Source of the DNA: Sipunculus nudus
Lineage: Eukaryota > Annelida > Sipuncula > Golfingiida > Sipunculidae
DNA: 64,000 nt
Reading direction: 5' to 3'
Assembly: GCA_026874595.1 (NCBI GenBank)
Contig: CM049313.1
Span: 64,172,159 to 64,236,158 of the forward strand
Position 1 is the first letter of the stretch. Every line of letters starts with the position of its first letter. The notes beneath the pieces were generated by a model. It did not search any database. It was not told where the DNA came from and was given only the letters and a program-made list of their open reading frames with translations. The position numbers and the translations under genes are program-made. Below, one piece after another: positions 42,043 to 55,739 of this stretch.

Positions 42043-44849
42043 ATTAAATAATTTATCTATACATGACGAAGGAAATACACAAACACACACATAAAATCCT
42101 TATGCATGATTACGCGTATATACGTATAATTATCTTCATATACACGTGCAAACTCGTTAAAACTTGTAAAATATAGGCATACTACTCAAACTATTATAAC
42201 CTGAAGTTAAAGAACCAGAAATTTATATATATATACGAGTTTAGCCAAAAAAATATGTTATTTTCATGCTTTTTCTGGATAATATGACATTTTAATCGAA
42301 ACACACAAAAAAGGTTAAAAAAAAAAAAAAAAAAACTATCGCCCGCACGCATTGATCTCGAAAAAAAAGTGCGTGAGAACCATACTTTATTTTTTTTTAT
42401 GCCTTACTAGATTTAACAAGCTTAGTTCATATTTCTCAGTACACACTCCATTTTCAGGAAGCAGAGTATAAAACCTGTAGATATGATGTGATTAAAGTTC
42501 CATTTTCCTGCATTGGGTATCCAGTTCAGCTGAGCAGAGACCTTGCTTCATCAAGCTCTCGTGCGTGCTATTTCATGAAATATTAATAAGACAATTGAAC
42601 CAATCAGGTGTGTCGCGTATATCCCTTCTAAGAGAGGGGCAAGTTATTTTAAGATCAACCTGGCATTATATAAGCTTTGGCGTTATGCATGGAGAATCTA
42701 CATATAAAGGCTTGTATAAGCATGCAACTATATATGCAGGAATTCTAAAAAGAGGGGTTGCTGCGGACTGATCCATGCATGAACTGACTAAAACAAAACA
42801 TAGAGAAAAATTCTTAAAAGACAAATATTACAGCATGATGAATATATAAAGTATATATCTAAATCGAATCTAGTTCACTATGTTTAATTTGAGCCCTTTA
42901 GCGTCTTCATGAATTACACAATTTCAAACATGTTCTTCAAATGTCGCATGAATATATTCGTGCATGCAGCCAGGTCAAGCCAAAAAATCGATGACATCAT
43001 TCACAGATATTTGTTCTTCAATAACCTTTGAACATTTAATGTTCCAGTAAAGCAGCTTAGGTCATCTGACCAAGGTCTTTTATAGTAATCCCTGTGGCAA
43101 GAACTGAGAGGTGACTTTCCAGAGCCTTCTCCATCAATTGTGACAGCCATGCAGGCTGTGGAATGAACTATATAATATTCAGTCAGTTGGTCCATCATTA
43201 GCTCCTTTTAAAGAGGCCAATCCCGATATCTGACATCTATTATTAACTAATGATATGTCTATTCCTTTAACTCTTTTATAAAAAAAAAAACAGACCAGAA
43301 AATGCCGATCCCGTCTAACACAACCTATTTTTGTTTATATCCATGTGTTTATAAATTATGTGGAGGCCCCGCCAAAATACTAGGTAACAAAACACATTCA
43401 ATAAGGACATCTGGCGGCAGCTAAGGGGAACCATGCAGACTTTTACAAAGGACAGTTTGTAATTATAGAGACCTTACAACTTCCGCACATAATATGCATT
43501 CAAACTTACAACTTGTAACTTATACGTTACATAATTTCTCCTCTTGTCAATATTGCTGTTAACTAACAGTCTTATTTATAAATGAACTAGCTCGCACATC
43601 TGCATGTCATAGAGGCGTTATAAGAACTTTTCTTAGCAGAAATTACCTAGATTTCATTAAAATGTACGCAGAGTAAGCCAGAAATCACAAATTTTATGTA
43701 GGCCTATAAGCTATAGGTGAATATCTGCCTTTAATAGAAATCTTCAACTTACCTTGTTATATATCAGCTTTTGATAGTTTCTTATAAACAAGAGTTTTAC
43801 AGTAATTTCGTAATTCGTTTATTAATTAGTGCGTGTGCTTTTAGTTATGATTTAACAAACAGTAGCTTTTAGTTTGAAAAGCACTTGATAAACGTTCTGT
43901 TGAATTAGCGCTATATAAATAAATTATTCAAATATATTATTTTTATTATCATTATTAATATTATAAGTTCTTCAATATATTATCACTTTTAAAGAAGCCA
44001 AGTTTACTTATAACACGAAGTGTTCTTGTAGAAAGCGATTTCTGTATTGGAGCACGAATATTTTCAAGGTTTGTAATGGGGCATTTGCGAATGTAACTTA
44101 CCTCCCCCGGCCCTATAATTATAAAGAAATTACGTTTTCTACAATAAATTAACATTTACGGAATAAATGCACATTCCCATTTACCCCAACGGCAGGCAAA
44201 CGTCTTCGTGCTGAGCATGGTTTTAAATTGATACGTGCATGAGGTGAACTCGGTGACCCCTGTTACTCCTCCCGCCAGAGTGTCTATACTGGTTATATAT
44301 ACCTGTAACGCCCGAGCCAAAACACAAAATATCATCAATACCCAAATATTATGGTTCTTCTGTGAATTGGATTTGGGTCTAGTTATAACCACAGGCTGGC
44401 GTCTAGATTCATGGCTGGTCGCTTTAAATCTCTGAAGTGCTGACTGTTTCTTCCAACCTTTTTTCCGCAGCGTCTGATAAGGGAAGCTGGCGGCAACAGG
44501 CGTTCGATGGTCTGACGGTTTATCCACTTGGTGCCTTTCTGCATTATATTTGTCATTATGGTTGCCTGTTCTCTTACAAACACTGTAAGGAGAACTACCG
44601 GACTGGTACTTCTACCCTAGGTTAAGGAATGAACGTTAAAATTGTGTCGGTTCCTCGTCGATAAAAATATTTCTTTACACTCGGGCTGACCTACACTGCG
44701 ACCACGCCCTTCTTAGCATATTTATCCCTATTTTGTTTGAACCCCCTGTAGACTTTGTATTTTAGAACAGTTTTATGAATCAACTTCAATCATTATAATT
44801 CCAGTATATATAAAGGAATGACATTTTAGCACATTCCCACTTCCCAGCC

Positions 44850-44850
<1 letters not shown>
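42043..44850. other. Intergenic, no gene recognised
   Basis: Contains the dispersed repeat at 43325-43500. 44150-44640 is somewhat CpG-rich, but no frame shows recognisable protein sequence. Confidence 0.4.
43325..43500 (-). repeat. Dispersed repeat, inverted relative of 1745-1915
   Basis: Its reverse complement matches the upstream copy in order (AGATGTCCTTATTG, TTTTGGCGGGGCC, TATAAACACATGGATATAAA). Family not known to me. Confidence 0.6.

Positions 44851-44851
<1 letters not shown>

Positions 44852-44911
<60 letters not shown>
44852..44911. repeat. GA microsatellite
   Basis: About 60 bp of uninterrupted GA. Confidence 0.95.
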
Positions 44912-44916
<5 letters not shown>

Positions 44917-46393
44917 ATTTCTCCATGCTGATATGATTATATATTTCTTATTTTTTTTAAATTCAGGGTAAAGCCCGAACTTCCATGTAATATTTTCCCA
45001 TGGCCCAACAAGAGAATTCTGTATTTGAGAAAAATGTTGTATTCTGGATTTGAATTAAGAAAGGGTGGTTATTTCTCGGTATTTATCGCGACTAACTTTA
45101 TTAGTCTATTTTTCCATGCATGTTTTATTCAGGTCTTAAAACGTCGACGCTCAAATCCGGCTCGTATTTCTTGTTGTTCCTGTTTCATGCCTTCATGAGT
45201 CATACAGAACTTGTTTTCTTCTATCGAACTGCCGTACCTGCATGTCCATCTAAAATGTGCATATAAAGGGACGGGTCCAACATATTTGAAAAGGAGTGGC
45301 GAAAGCCAGGGACAATGACAAGAAAACCTAAGATACGGAAAAGGGGAGTGTCCTGGCCGGTCTCAAGAATGTTTTAAACCCTAAAAAAAAAAATCGGCGG
45401 CTGCTAAGGGGTAGGTCCAGACTGGATACGCTACCGAAAAAAATATTCTCCGTTTCTGTGGTGTCTGGTTTTCCTACCAAAGTTTTTTCCTAACACTGTT
45501 CTTTTTTCGTGTTTTATATCGACCCTGAAAAAAAAAAACAACTGTGTCCACATGCTGATTAACTGAACATTTATCGCTTAAAATTAAATTAATTTCCAGG
45601 TAAAAAATTCACGTATTAAATGCTCGGTTTATGGAAATATCAAATGTACAAGTGCGTGTTTCTTGGTCAATACTTATATCATGGATTGACGTTGAAAAGT
45701 GCTTAATTTCAATGTTACACTTATTTTACATGTATTACTATTAGGCAGCTTCTATACTTAATATACGATGACAATCATACCCGGATTCGCCGCGTCTTTT
45801 TATCTGCTTCTCCTCTATTTAGCTTGTATATTTAACACCTTTTGACCTAACGCAGTTTTACCGAGCATTGCCTTCCTTCAGTGTTGCACTAACACATGCA
45901 CCGTGAAGACGATTATTTACATAAATCCTATTGTACCGATATTTTAAGTTTTTGTTCACATTCGGGATTGTATGGTATCTTCTGTACAACCCCTGTGCCT
46001 CCTCTATATTAAAGACGTTCAGCATGTGTGGCCATTAATTCAATACGCATCCCATAAATTAATAAAATGCTTTGTGACTAAACGTGGTCATTAAACTCCT
46101 TGTGGAAAAAAATGAGAATAATTGTGGTAAATGAAAAGAAGGAATCATGATACGACATTACAAGAAAGCAATTGTGATCAAAGCGGCTAGCATGGGATAA
46201 AAGCTGTGTTGAAGAACAGACAAGCATGTTAATTCGAACAGACAATCCAGCTTTCATAATTTGTCGTCATCCTCTTGTCTAGTGTTATATATACGTGCTG
46301 TTGAACATGTCCGCGTCCTGTCCAGTAAATTTATGTGGTGTTACGTTACAAAATACTGCGTAATTATGGGACCTGCCCGAGCCCCCGTGCATT

Positions 46394-46655
46394 GTACATC
46401 ATCACCATCAGCATCCTAGCTATATATACTGCCATCAAAATCACAATCATCATCATTACCTCAGCCATCACCATCAGCAGTAAGATCATCATCATCATCA
46501 TCATCATCATAACTACTGCCATCAATATCAACATCACTACCATCAACTATCATAACCATCATCATATATAACCACTGCCACCAACATCACAACCAAGATC
46601 ATCACCACCACCAACAACATCACAACCAAGATCCCCACCACCACTATCATCATAT
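46394..46655. repeat. Imperfect ATC/CCA trinucleotide repeat
   Basis: Runs of ATC with variants and ACCACC. The open frames across it are low complexity and not genes. Confidence 0.85.
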
Positions 46656-46937
46656 TATTTGATACAGGACGGTTATTATAATTTCATTTTCTGTGTCATT
46701 TAGCCTATACGTCTGTAATAACACTTATTGGAGCCAGACACAACGATTTATTATTAAATTTGAGGTTTTGTAATATGAGTTCATAAACTGGCAAACAATT
46801 ATTATGCTCAGAGCAATGTCAACCAGAGTAGCAACCAATATCACTAAAACAGTAGCTTGGATTTAATTCATCAGTTGAGAAAACAAGTGAATTATGATTT
46901 ATTTGGTGAGAAGGGCAATATTTATAAAATTGTCAAT

Positions 46938-46958
46938 CCCCCCCCCCCCCCCCCCCCC
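46938..46958. repeat. Poly-C tract
   Basis: 21 C residues followed by ACACAC. Confidence 0.9.
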
Positions 46959-47399
46959 ACACACATTAATGTTCACACATGTCCCTTCTCTTGTTATGTA
47001 TGCATGTCTTTGTTTTACCTTCAAATAATGTCAAAATCCTCAGGCTGTCATCCCTTTCCATATAAGGAAATATTCAAAATGTGACATATTTCTCACATTT
47101 GCTCTGCTGGTTTAAATAAATTGTCATATTTGAAAAGTCAACAACCCCCAAGATGGCTATGTTATATGATTCTGTGCTTATACTTCAACATGGATGTCAG
47201 CATACAGAGCAGAAGAAAATAAAATGTGTTAAATTAATTATAACTGATACTCTTGAGAGTCCAAGGTTCAACAGAAACTAAATGCTTCAAAATAAAACCA
47301 CTGGAGGTTCTCACAAACATTTGAAATATTAATTACACAATATTCAATCACTTGCTTGCCAAACGTAAAGTATGTGCTCCAGAAAAAAGGTGTTAGTGT

Positions 47400-47712
47400 T
47401 AGTTAAAATGAGTAAGTGCTCCAGAAAAAGAGTAAGTGCTCCAGTTAAAAAAAAACATAAGTGCTCCAGAAGAAAAAAGTAAGTGTTCCAGAAGAAAAGT
47501 AAGTGCTCCAGAAAAAAATAGTAAGTGTTCCAGAAGAAAAGTAAGTGCTCCAGAAAAAAAAGTAAGTGCTCCAGAAAAAAATGTAAGTGCTCCAGAAGAA
47601 AAGTGCTCCAGGGAAAAAGGAAGTGCTAAAGAAAAAAAATGTAGCACTCCAGAAAAAAAGACGTGCTTTAAAATTAGTAAGTGCATCAGAAAAAAAGTAG
47701 CCTGCTTTGAAA
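47400..47712. repeat. Minisatellite of about 20 bp (AAGTGCTCCAGAAAAAAAGT)
   Basis: About 14 imperfect units. The unit length varies with the A-run length. Read on the plus strand it gives a lysine-rich SAPEKK-like frame, a by-product of the repeat. Confidence 0.88.
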
Positions 47713-49397
47713 AGGAAGAAGGGAAAAAAGAATGAAGTCAGTGTCATATCTCTCTTGTTTTCATCAGCGATAGAATATAGATTTAATACATATATACAAA
47801 CCGTACTCCAAATGCCAGAAAAAAAGTATAGTCCACATGCCACTGCATAAAGACAAAGGTCTGTTAAATGCAATACATGCTGGACACCTGCAACCACAAA
47901 AACTGTAGAATGTTAATTTTTTGTTCTAACTGGACCTCATGTTCTGAAAAATAAGTGGGAGAAAGAGTTTTGCAGAAAGAAAACAGCAGGGTAATTAGTG
48001 TCATTTTCAGTAAATCTTCATAATTAGAGTGGCTCATTTAAGAAAGAGTTTTTTGGCAGGCCTGAATGACAAATGGTGGAATTCCATATGTAATATCTAC
48101 AGCATAAGGTACAACAGAAAACTTATAATTAAGCTACAGGAATAACCCACCGGAGGTTCCCACGCACATTTGTAAAGTAAATTACACAATATCCATGACA
48201 AATGTCAGTAATCCATATAATTTCTACAGATCTGATGCAGACTAGTCCAATTTACAAAAACAACACAAACATCCGCCATCATTTAACCATGTAGTTACAG
48301 CAGTTAGAATAGATCATTAAGTGGTCATTGCCAAAAAATTAAAACAGAGCAAAAGATCCCAATACTCACCTGTGCATGTTTTTCATGTGATAACTATAAC
48401 AATAACAAGAATTATATCCTCTTGTAAAATAAACAGTTGTCTATATGGTGTTTGATCAGACAAGAGAAGGGTGTATTTACAAATGAGGCATTTCATTTTT
48501 ATAACAAACACAAACTTTTTTTAACTAATATTATATATGTCTAAAGCTGTCCAAACCTCAAACATTTTTTTAATCACCCTGTTCAAAACACCCTATTCAT
48601 GGATAAGCCCCCTTTCTTTAGTGTGCAAATATGCACAAACTTTGTCAAATGCTGACATTAATACCTAACCATCCCAGTGATGTCATGCAAATTCCATCAT
48701 GTAACAACAGTAAATTTGTATCTTGTACGCATACATGTCCATTATTAGCACAAGAATATGTCACCAATATGTGATCATTTATGCCTGAAGGGAATGGCTT
48801 CTATGGATTGCAACTTGCAAGCAATGAACAGTTTTCAATAACAACATATTTATGATAGGCTGCTAATTAAGGCAGGATATGTGCTTATTAAATCAATTAC
48901 AGTATAGTTTATATTCTTTAATTGAATGACAATATAATCATCCTTTTCAAATACAGAAAACTCTATCATGTTTATAACTGATACCATCAGATTTGTTTTA
49001 TATGATATAATAATCTTATTTCCTTTTCATTTATCTTTAAAGTCACAGAAGTTATATGAGAACAAAATGGTAATACTAGAGACAAATAAAGCCAACATAA
49101 AAATGGCATACTGTGTAAGACAAACTTTGATAAAAAAATATGAATCTTCCCAGGATCAATTATCTGAGGTGAAAACAGCCATCCATCAATTCTGAAAACC
49201 TGTATTTAGCTTACAGAAGATAATTGTGCACACAAAGGTGCACTATATTGCCAGACTGACGTAAAAGAAAACTGACTGAATGTTTATAAGAAGCAAATAT
49301 AGCTATACAGTAAAAAATGGCACCATTTGGAGACAAGGCAAACACTACAGTTTCAAGGTATGTGTACCTTTAGAGACGCACATTATCCTAGACAACA
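47713..49397. other. Intergenic, nothing recognised
   Basis: AT-rich single-copy-looking sequence with no convincing exon. The same holds for 49523-50730 and 52497-54480. Confidence 0.4.
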
Positions 49398-49522
49398 CAG
49401 GAAGGATCCAGGATTTAGGAAAAGAAGGGGTCCAAAACAGGAGGACTAACGGATTGAAACCCTTAAAAAGGTTGCTTTGGCTGAAAAAGGGAGGGGGGTC
49501 TGGACCCCTGGATCCACTTCTG
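49398..49522. mobile_element. Short hAT-like MITE
   Basis: CAGGAAGGATCCAGG at the left and CTGGATCCACTTCTG at the right are near-inverted repeats enclosing AAGGGGTCCA and GGGTCTGGACCCC. The sequence style is common in marine invertebrate repeats. No clean 8 bp duplication found. Confidence 0.5.
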
Positions 49523-50730
49523 CAACAGATGACTTACAACAAAACGGAACTTGCAGAAATTTAAAATAACCAAGTGCTGTTTTAATTACCTTAATTTATC
49601 CATTTATCTGGACATGAAAGGCTCAAAATAAATATAAATGTCTAATATATAAAATGACTCATCACCTGTGTCCATTACACAATGCAGGGGCACACCTGGT
49701 TATATCTGTGACTCCAGCACTGTTTAAGTTAGGACACTCCCAAAAATAAAGTTCTAATGAATTTCTGCTCCTGTTTTTAATTTTTTCCCCCTGTGAATGA
49801 GCACCAAGTCTTGGTAATAACATATCAAACTTCTGTTCTTGTCTCAATCCTTTTAAAGGGTAATAATAATCCTACCATAACTTGAGGATTTGGATGTGGT
49901 CCAATTAAAGTGTTATTCTGATCTTAACTCTGCAGATACACATTCCCTTTATACTAAATTCTCTCTGCAGAGGTACTTTCTCGTTCCATCAATTCAGCTG
50001 GGGAATGGATACCCCAGCTCATAAACAGCTATGTAAAATGAAATCTAGCTGCAGTTTAATTTAAAACTAGACTAGATAATAGTATAAAGGAATAAAACAT
50101 TTTTATATCACTGCCATAATTTCATGATTTCACATATTTATTTTTATTATAACAAAATGATATTTTTTTCAAAAGCTTATCCAGAATATATCTATACAAT
50201 TATAGTGTTGGTTGTATAAGATTAATTACGAAATGTTACCATTAACTGTATCTGAATATTTCTGAAAATACTGAGATGTACATCATAACAGAACAAGAAC
50301 TCATTTTTTCCATGTGCCAGTATGTAAAACTGCATCCTCCAATAAAACTTTACAATTCAAAGATATTGATCCTTGTTGTACAATATCAACATTTAAACAC
50401 TGTCTGAGATGATACTTTTCCTCCATTTAAGAATCATATTTATAAAATTTTACTCTATTTTCATAATCAACTTTTTATTTATAGTATGTTTTCTCTGAAT
50501 TTTTAGTTTTCTTATTGCATAGTGCAGCATATATAACCTACTACATTTAATGTTAATACTGAGAGGACATATATACTCTATGAGTCAGTCCTCTTTGTCA
50601 CAGGAATAACTAGACATATAAAGAAACAATTTCATGTATAATGTATATATTCTTGTGGCAAATAAATGAATTGAATTGAACTTAATTTAAAGCATTTGTT
50701 ATAAAGTGTAAAACAATAATACTGTAGACT

Positions 50731-52496
50731 TATCTAGATATTCCCAAGTGAACTAGTATATTTCAGGATATCTTAAAGTAAACTCGTTCACTTCTGGCAA
50801 TCCCAGTCTTAACCAGTGTACATTGGAATATTCCAATGTCAACTAGTTGAGACTGGAATAACAGTGACTATTCCGATCTCAACTGTTTAGATCGGATTTC
50901 CCATCTACACTGTGATATACATCATATACATCATATACATCATATACAGCAGTTTAGGTCATGAATATCTCAACAGCTGTTAAGGATACTGCATATGATA
51001 TTTTCATCTTTACAAGAAACAACTATTATACTCTAGCCCACACACCACTTGTGTAAAATGCAATGCAAATATACACACATGTTAGTTTGACCACTATGAA
51101 AAATTGCCATAGAATTTGAAGTTGAAACATATGTTATTGGGTAATTACAACAAAATTTTATGATTTAGTTACTTATTTTATGCTATTTTATGCCAATTTG
51201 GGAAATTTTAAGAATTTTATAATTTTATGCCAGTTTGGGAGGGCTGCCTTGACCTTTGACCTCATGACCCCAAAATTGAACAGAATCTTCCCCTATTGAC
51301 AGGTTAGCAATATTTTGAAGATGGAAGGTTTAGGATGAAAAGTTTGGCTTCAAATGCATATGCATTCTTTTAAAAGAAATGAGTCCTGTGACCTTGACCT
51401 TTGACCGTTGGACCGCAAAATGGACACAGTTCTTACTTTAGTGGTGAGTCATATATAAGTTCAGTTTGAAACCAATATGTCAAACTAAACTGGAGTTTTC
51501 ATCTGGAAACTAATTTGTGAACAGATGGCCCCTGTGACCTTGACCTTTGACCATGTGACCCCAAATTCATTTGTGCTCTCCCAATACTGGCAAGTCAGCT
51601 ATATGTGCAAAAAGGAAGTTTTGGGATGAAAAATTTGGCTTAAAATGCATCCACAATCTTTCTAAATACCTGGGTACTGTGACCTTGACAGGCCTCCCAC
51701 TCACTTTTGAGAAATTTTTTTAAATGATTTTATGACATTTTTTGTAAAATTTTATGCTATTTTTATGCTCTTTACAAGCGCCTTTTATATGTTAGTTTAT
51801 GCTGTCCCTATATATTTCATAGCATTTGCACATGATTATAACATAGGTAATACAACTGAAAAAGCAGAAGCCTGATTCTATAGTTTATAACTCCTGCTAC
51901 CGGGACACACAGGTAAGAGTCCCAAAACAAATGAGCCAGGAAGAACCCCAGCGAGTAAGCTAGTAATGTTAATTATGATTCTTCCTAAGACTACAGCATA
52001 AGAAGTTTATCCTTTTTCCTCAAACTGGCCATATTTTCAATATTTCCAGCACTATTTTAAAACAATGATACAGAAAATAGACAATTCTACAGCTACATTA
52101 ACAAAAATAACACTTTAAATTCTAGCACTTATTTTGAAATAAATCTGTTAATGGGTATATTAATCATTTGCAGCCTTTATATAAACCATACTGCTGATAC
52201 CTGATGCAATGACTTTAAAAATGTTGCAGTCCAGATGGGAATCCAGTTAAGTTCAGAACTCAACTAGTTGAGAAGGGAATTCCATTGAAACTAGTTGAGA
52301 TAGGAATTCAAATCTCAGCTGGCTATCTTCAAACTGAGATGGGAATTCCCATCTAAATGGTTGATGGGAATAGTCACTGTTATTCCACTCTCAACTAGTT
52401 GACATTGAAATATTCTAATTGGTTCACATTGAGATATCCTAATCCTAACCTGGGAAATCCTGAAATACACTAGTTTTCTTTGGAATTTTTTTATTA
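50731..52496. mobile_element. Foldback element of about 1.8 kb
   Basis: Left arm (50731-50910) and right arm (52230-52496) are inverted relatives: CTAGT(A/G)TATTTCAGGAT, CAATGTCAACTAGTTGAGA, TGGAATAACAGTGACTATTC. Both arms contain the palindrome TCAACTAGTTGA. The middle (51240-51690) holds an inverted copy of the AGGTCA-rich repeat of intron 4. Confidence 0.72.
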
Positions 52497-54489
52497 TTAT
52501 AGCTTATATGTAACTAGCTATAGGTGAAACATTCTTTTTGGAATATTCTGAAATACACTTATCTATAGTAGAATATCTTACCCTTGTTGTTAAGATTTAT
52601 TTTAAGTTTCAATTTCTGTTAAATGTATACACAAGAATATCTGATTATCTGTTAATTTAGTGCTGGGGAACAATAAAGGGCCCACCTTAGAACACTGACC
52701 AGCTGATTAAAAGCATATATATTAAATTAATATATACAGATTTGAGGAAATGAAACAGACTAGAAATTCATGTGAAGGAATTCCAAATTCATGTGAAGCA
52801 ATTCCATAACTAAATTGTTATCACAATTTAAACTATGCAGTAAGCAGCATTTACAATAAAAACATTACACACTCAAGCATGTATTTAACACTGATGAGCA
52901 CATCAAATGTAGAAAAAAATGTTTTATCTTTCAGCTTAACATGTTTAATGATAATTCTAATGCTAAAAAGCTTCCTAGCATATAATGAAAAAATTGACTT
53001 TCCTCCTAAACACACCAATTTGTGAAACAACATCCAGTACTAGTATAAAGCTGTAACAATTTTTAACAATGGTTTTTGTTTTACTAAAATATGGCATTCA
53101 TTGAAACAACTTCCACTACAGCTACAGAGTTCATTCCTAGGGATGAATTGTTTTAATATAGAAACATTTGACATGAAGGGTCATACAGTTTTCTTCTGTA
53201 GAGCCTTCATCTGATGTAAACCTGGATTTAAGAACATCATGATCCCTACACCCTTGTCTTGAATTAAACCCCTCATGGGGGCTGCTGTTACAGGCATACT
53301 TAAACCCAGATGTAAGAGGCTGCATGTAGATTTAGGGTTATACATGTATATACCTTAGTGTGTACCAATACACTTAATGCAAAATTTTCATTAATATAGG
53401 TGTCACTGAAGATGCTTTACATTTTGTTTTGTTCATATGTACCTCTTTGAGAACTCTCACACATACTTGTTTCCATTCAGCAAGTTAGCAAAGTATCAAA
53501 TATTTACAGTTAAATTTTAAAATAAAAATTTAAAAAATTAAATTCACCTGCATGCTGCATTTGTTTCGTCCCAGAATCCATAGAACAATTTATTATATTG
53601 ATTTGGCCTTATATGTTAGTTTGTCAAAATCGGATAATCTCCTTAAAAACCTCTTATTTTTGTTTACATGTACCAGTAATTTCTTGGAAAACAACACATG
53701 GGACTACCTTAAATGGCATTCAAGAATTTTGAAATAAATCACAAATTTGCATTTTAATATTTTACCCTGACCGTGCTGATGAAACGTGTCCCTGCATGTG
53801 CCGCCATGTTTGTTTTGGAAGTTACATGACTTAATCAAATCAGCAGCTGCCAAAGGTGGCCATTTTGCGAAGGTAAGTTTGAGGGGCTGTGCATGCTGCA
53901 TAGACTCTTATCTCAGATTTTTAAAATTAATTTATGTAAACTTAGTTCATTCCTTATATAGGCAATGCAAATATGTGTTTTTTAAATGAACCATTTTTAT
54001 AAACATATTCCCTTAAAAGATGGACACAGGTTTGATGGAACAGAGTATAAGATCTCTGAAATTATAAGAGTTATGCTGGTCTTACTTCAAGGACAGCTTG
54101 AAAATCGAGACTTTGTTTCATGAAAGAATCCATAAAGATCCAATATCCTGAAAAAATAAGAAAACAACATCTATCAAATATATCATATATCACACATTCA
54201 TTTAAAATTTTCAGTAACCTAAATGTAGCTAATCATGTCCATGTTAATACGTTAACTCTTGATTAACTTCCACAAAGAGTTTTATTCCCATAAAGAGTGA
54301 TCCCACTTTTATGTGCATTCCTGTTTAATTTCAATGAAGACTGTTTAACATGATAAATACTTGCTTGATATTCAATAACAATCTTTAAAAGATTAGATAT
54401 TGATATAAACATGTGCATGAATGATTTTTAATATATTGGAAATCTTTATTTAATTTACTTTTATATTTTTACCAAGGTCCACCATCCTT

Positions 54490-54808
54490 TTAATGCACTT
54501 CCAGTTCCATTCTGGTCATCAAACTAGGTTGGTGACAGCAAGGAGTTTACAGGACTGGAGTAACAACTGTCAGAAGCCCTGCCAGGTCGCGAGTGTCAGT
54601 CGTGCGCTAATTGCAATTAAGACATGATAAGCCCATTAACTCTATTGTACGCCTATTGTGCCGCGGTGTCAGGCGCAGCGGCGGCACGGCCTTTGATAAA
54701 GCGAGCCTGCTAGATGTTACTTCTGCGGCCCGCTGTAGCTCGCTGAAGCGGAGAGCGATATATCCAGTAACTGAGCAGTAAATCACTGGAATAACATTGA
54801 CCGGAATT
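54490..54808 (+). promoter_or_regulatory. CpG-rich segment upstream of a candidate first exon
   Basis: Unusually GC- and CpG-rich for this window (GTGCCGCGGTGTCAGGCGCA, GCGGCGGCACGG). Looks like a promoter or conserved non-coding element. An in-frame stop (54779-54781) precedes the ATG at 54809. Confidence 0.4.
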
Positions 54809-54955
54809 ATGAATGCGCAAATGGTTTGTTTTGTCAAGAATTATGCGCAACAAATATATCTAGACAGGTCTCGTGTTGAGGAATCACTTGACCAATTTTT
54901 GGATAAATGCGGACACTCTACATCAACTTATGCCGTGATTCATGACGGACGACTG
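54809..54955 (+). CDS. Candidate first coding exon of an unidentified gene
   Basis: ATG at 54809 follows an in-frame stop 27 nt upstream. 49 codons read to donor CTG|GTAAGT (phase 0). The peptide starts MNAQMVCFVKNYAQQIYLDR and includes EESLDQFLDKCGH and YAVIHDGRL; its composition is natural and not repeat-like. I do not recognise the family, and no second exon was found with confidence in the remaining 9 kb, so the gene would extend beyond the window or the call is wrong. Confidence 0.45.
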
Positions 54956-55735
54956 GTAAGTGTAAACCTTACTTTCCCTGAATAACTTCGGAATTATAAA
55001 TAATTCCATCAGTTCCCACACTTCTGACTTATATTAATAATTGGCCAGGTATTATAGTATTCCGACGATAAAAAAAAATTTTTAGCTCATGCTCGGATGA
55101 CTTTCATTTTGATGGATAACAGCGAGCCATTGTCCGCTCTGTCACTGACGGCGTTGTTCTCGTATTATCGCCCATATGTACCGCAGCCAAGCTATAGCTC
55201 AGGCGTCATTAGCAACGAAACCTTCACACACGTTTCCCACACATATGGAAATATGGTGTTCAAACTTATGATTGTTTAAATATTTATATTAAGTACTACC
55301 GGAGATAAATTTCGCGTTAGTTCACATTGGTGGTCTCCGGGAACTAACGAGCTGTTCCGAAGTCACGCCGAAGGGTGGTCTCTCGCGCTGAATCAATTAG
55401 CGCCGGGCTTATCAGCGGCATCTCTGTGTGCCATTGAGCAGCGAGTTTTATGACCCCCGTCAGCAACATCCGACATGGCCAGACTCTCACTTGATACTCC
55501 ATCCCTGTAAACTCCTTGGTGACAGTAACCTATTTGGGGATTACATATAAAGCCATGAAGTACAGGTACCCAGTACCCTTTAAAACATTTTACTCCATAC
55601 AGTCACTGTCACTCATATGGTTGTAAATTAAAAAAAATATATAAATAACAGTTTATTTTGTTAATTTTCTGTTAGTTTGTTTTAAATACTACTTATCTTG
55701 CATTATTGAAGCATTTCCAAATGATAAGCTTGATC
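54956..55735. other. CpG-rich then AT-rich DNA after the candidate exon
   Basis: 55090-55500 remains CpG-rich (CGCGCTGAATCAATTAGCGC, GCTTATCAGC) with a 60-codon open frame of no known family. Could be conserved regulatory DNA. Confidence 0.35.
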
Positions 55736-55739
55736 TGTT

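Noticed and set aside
46335-46571. Isoleucine/threonine-rich and methionine-rich frames
   Set aside because: Translations of an ATC trinucleotide repeat.
47436-47897. Open frames of 95-150 codons (SAPEKK-like on plus, FFWSTYFF-like on minus)
   Set aside because: Both are generated by the 20 bp minisatellite; low complexity, no start context or splice support.
53786-53878. Possible short exon ending at donor GCGAAG|GTAAGT
   Set aside because: Frames on both strands are short with no known family; CCGCCATG/GGCCATTTTG wording resembles common repeats.
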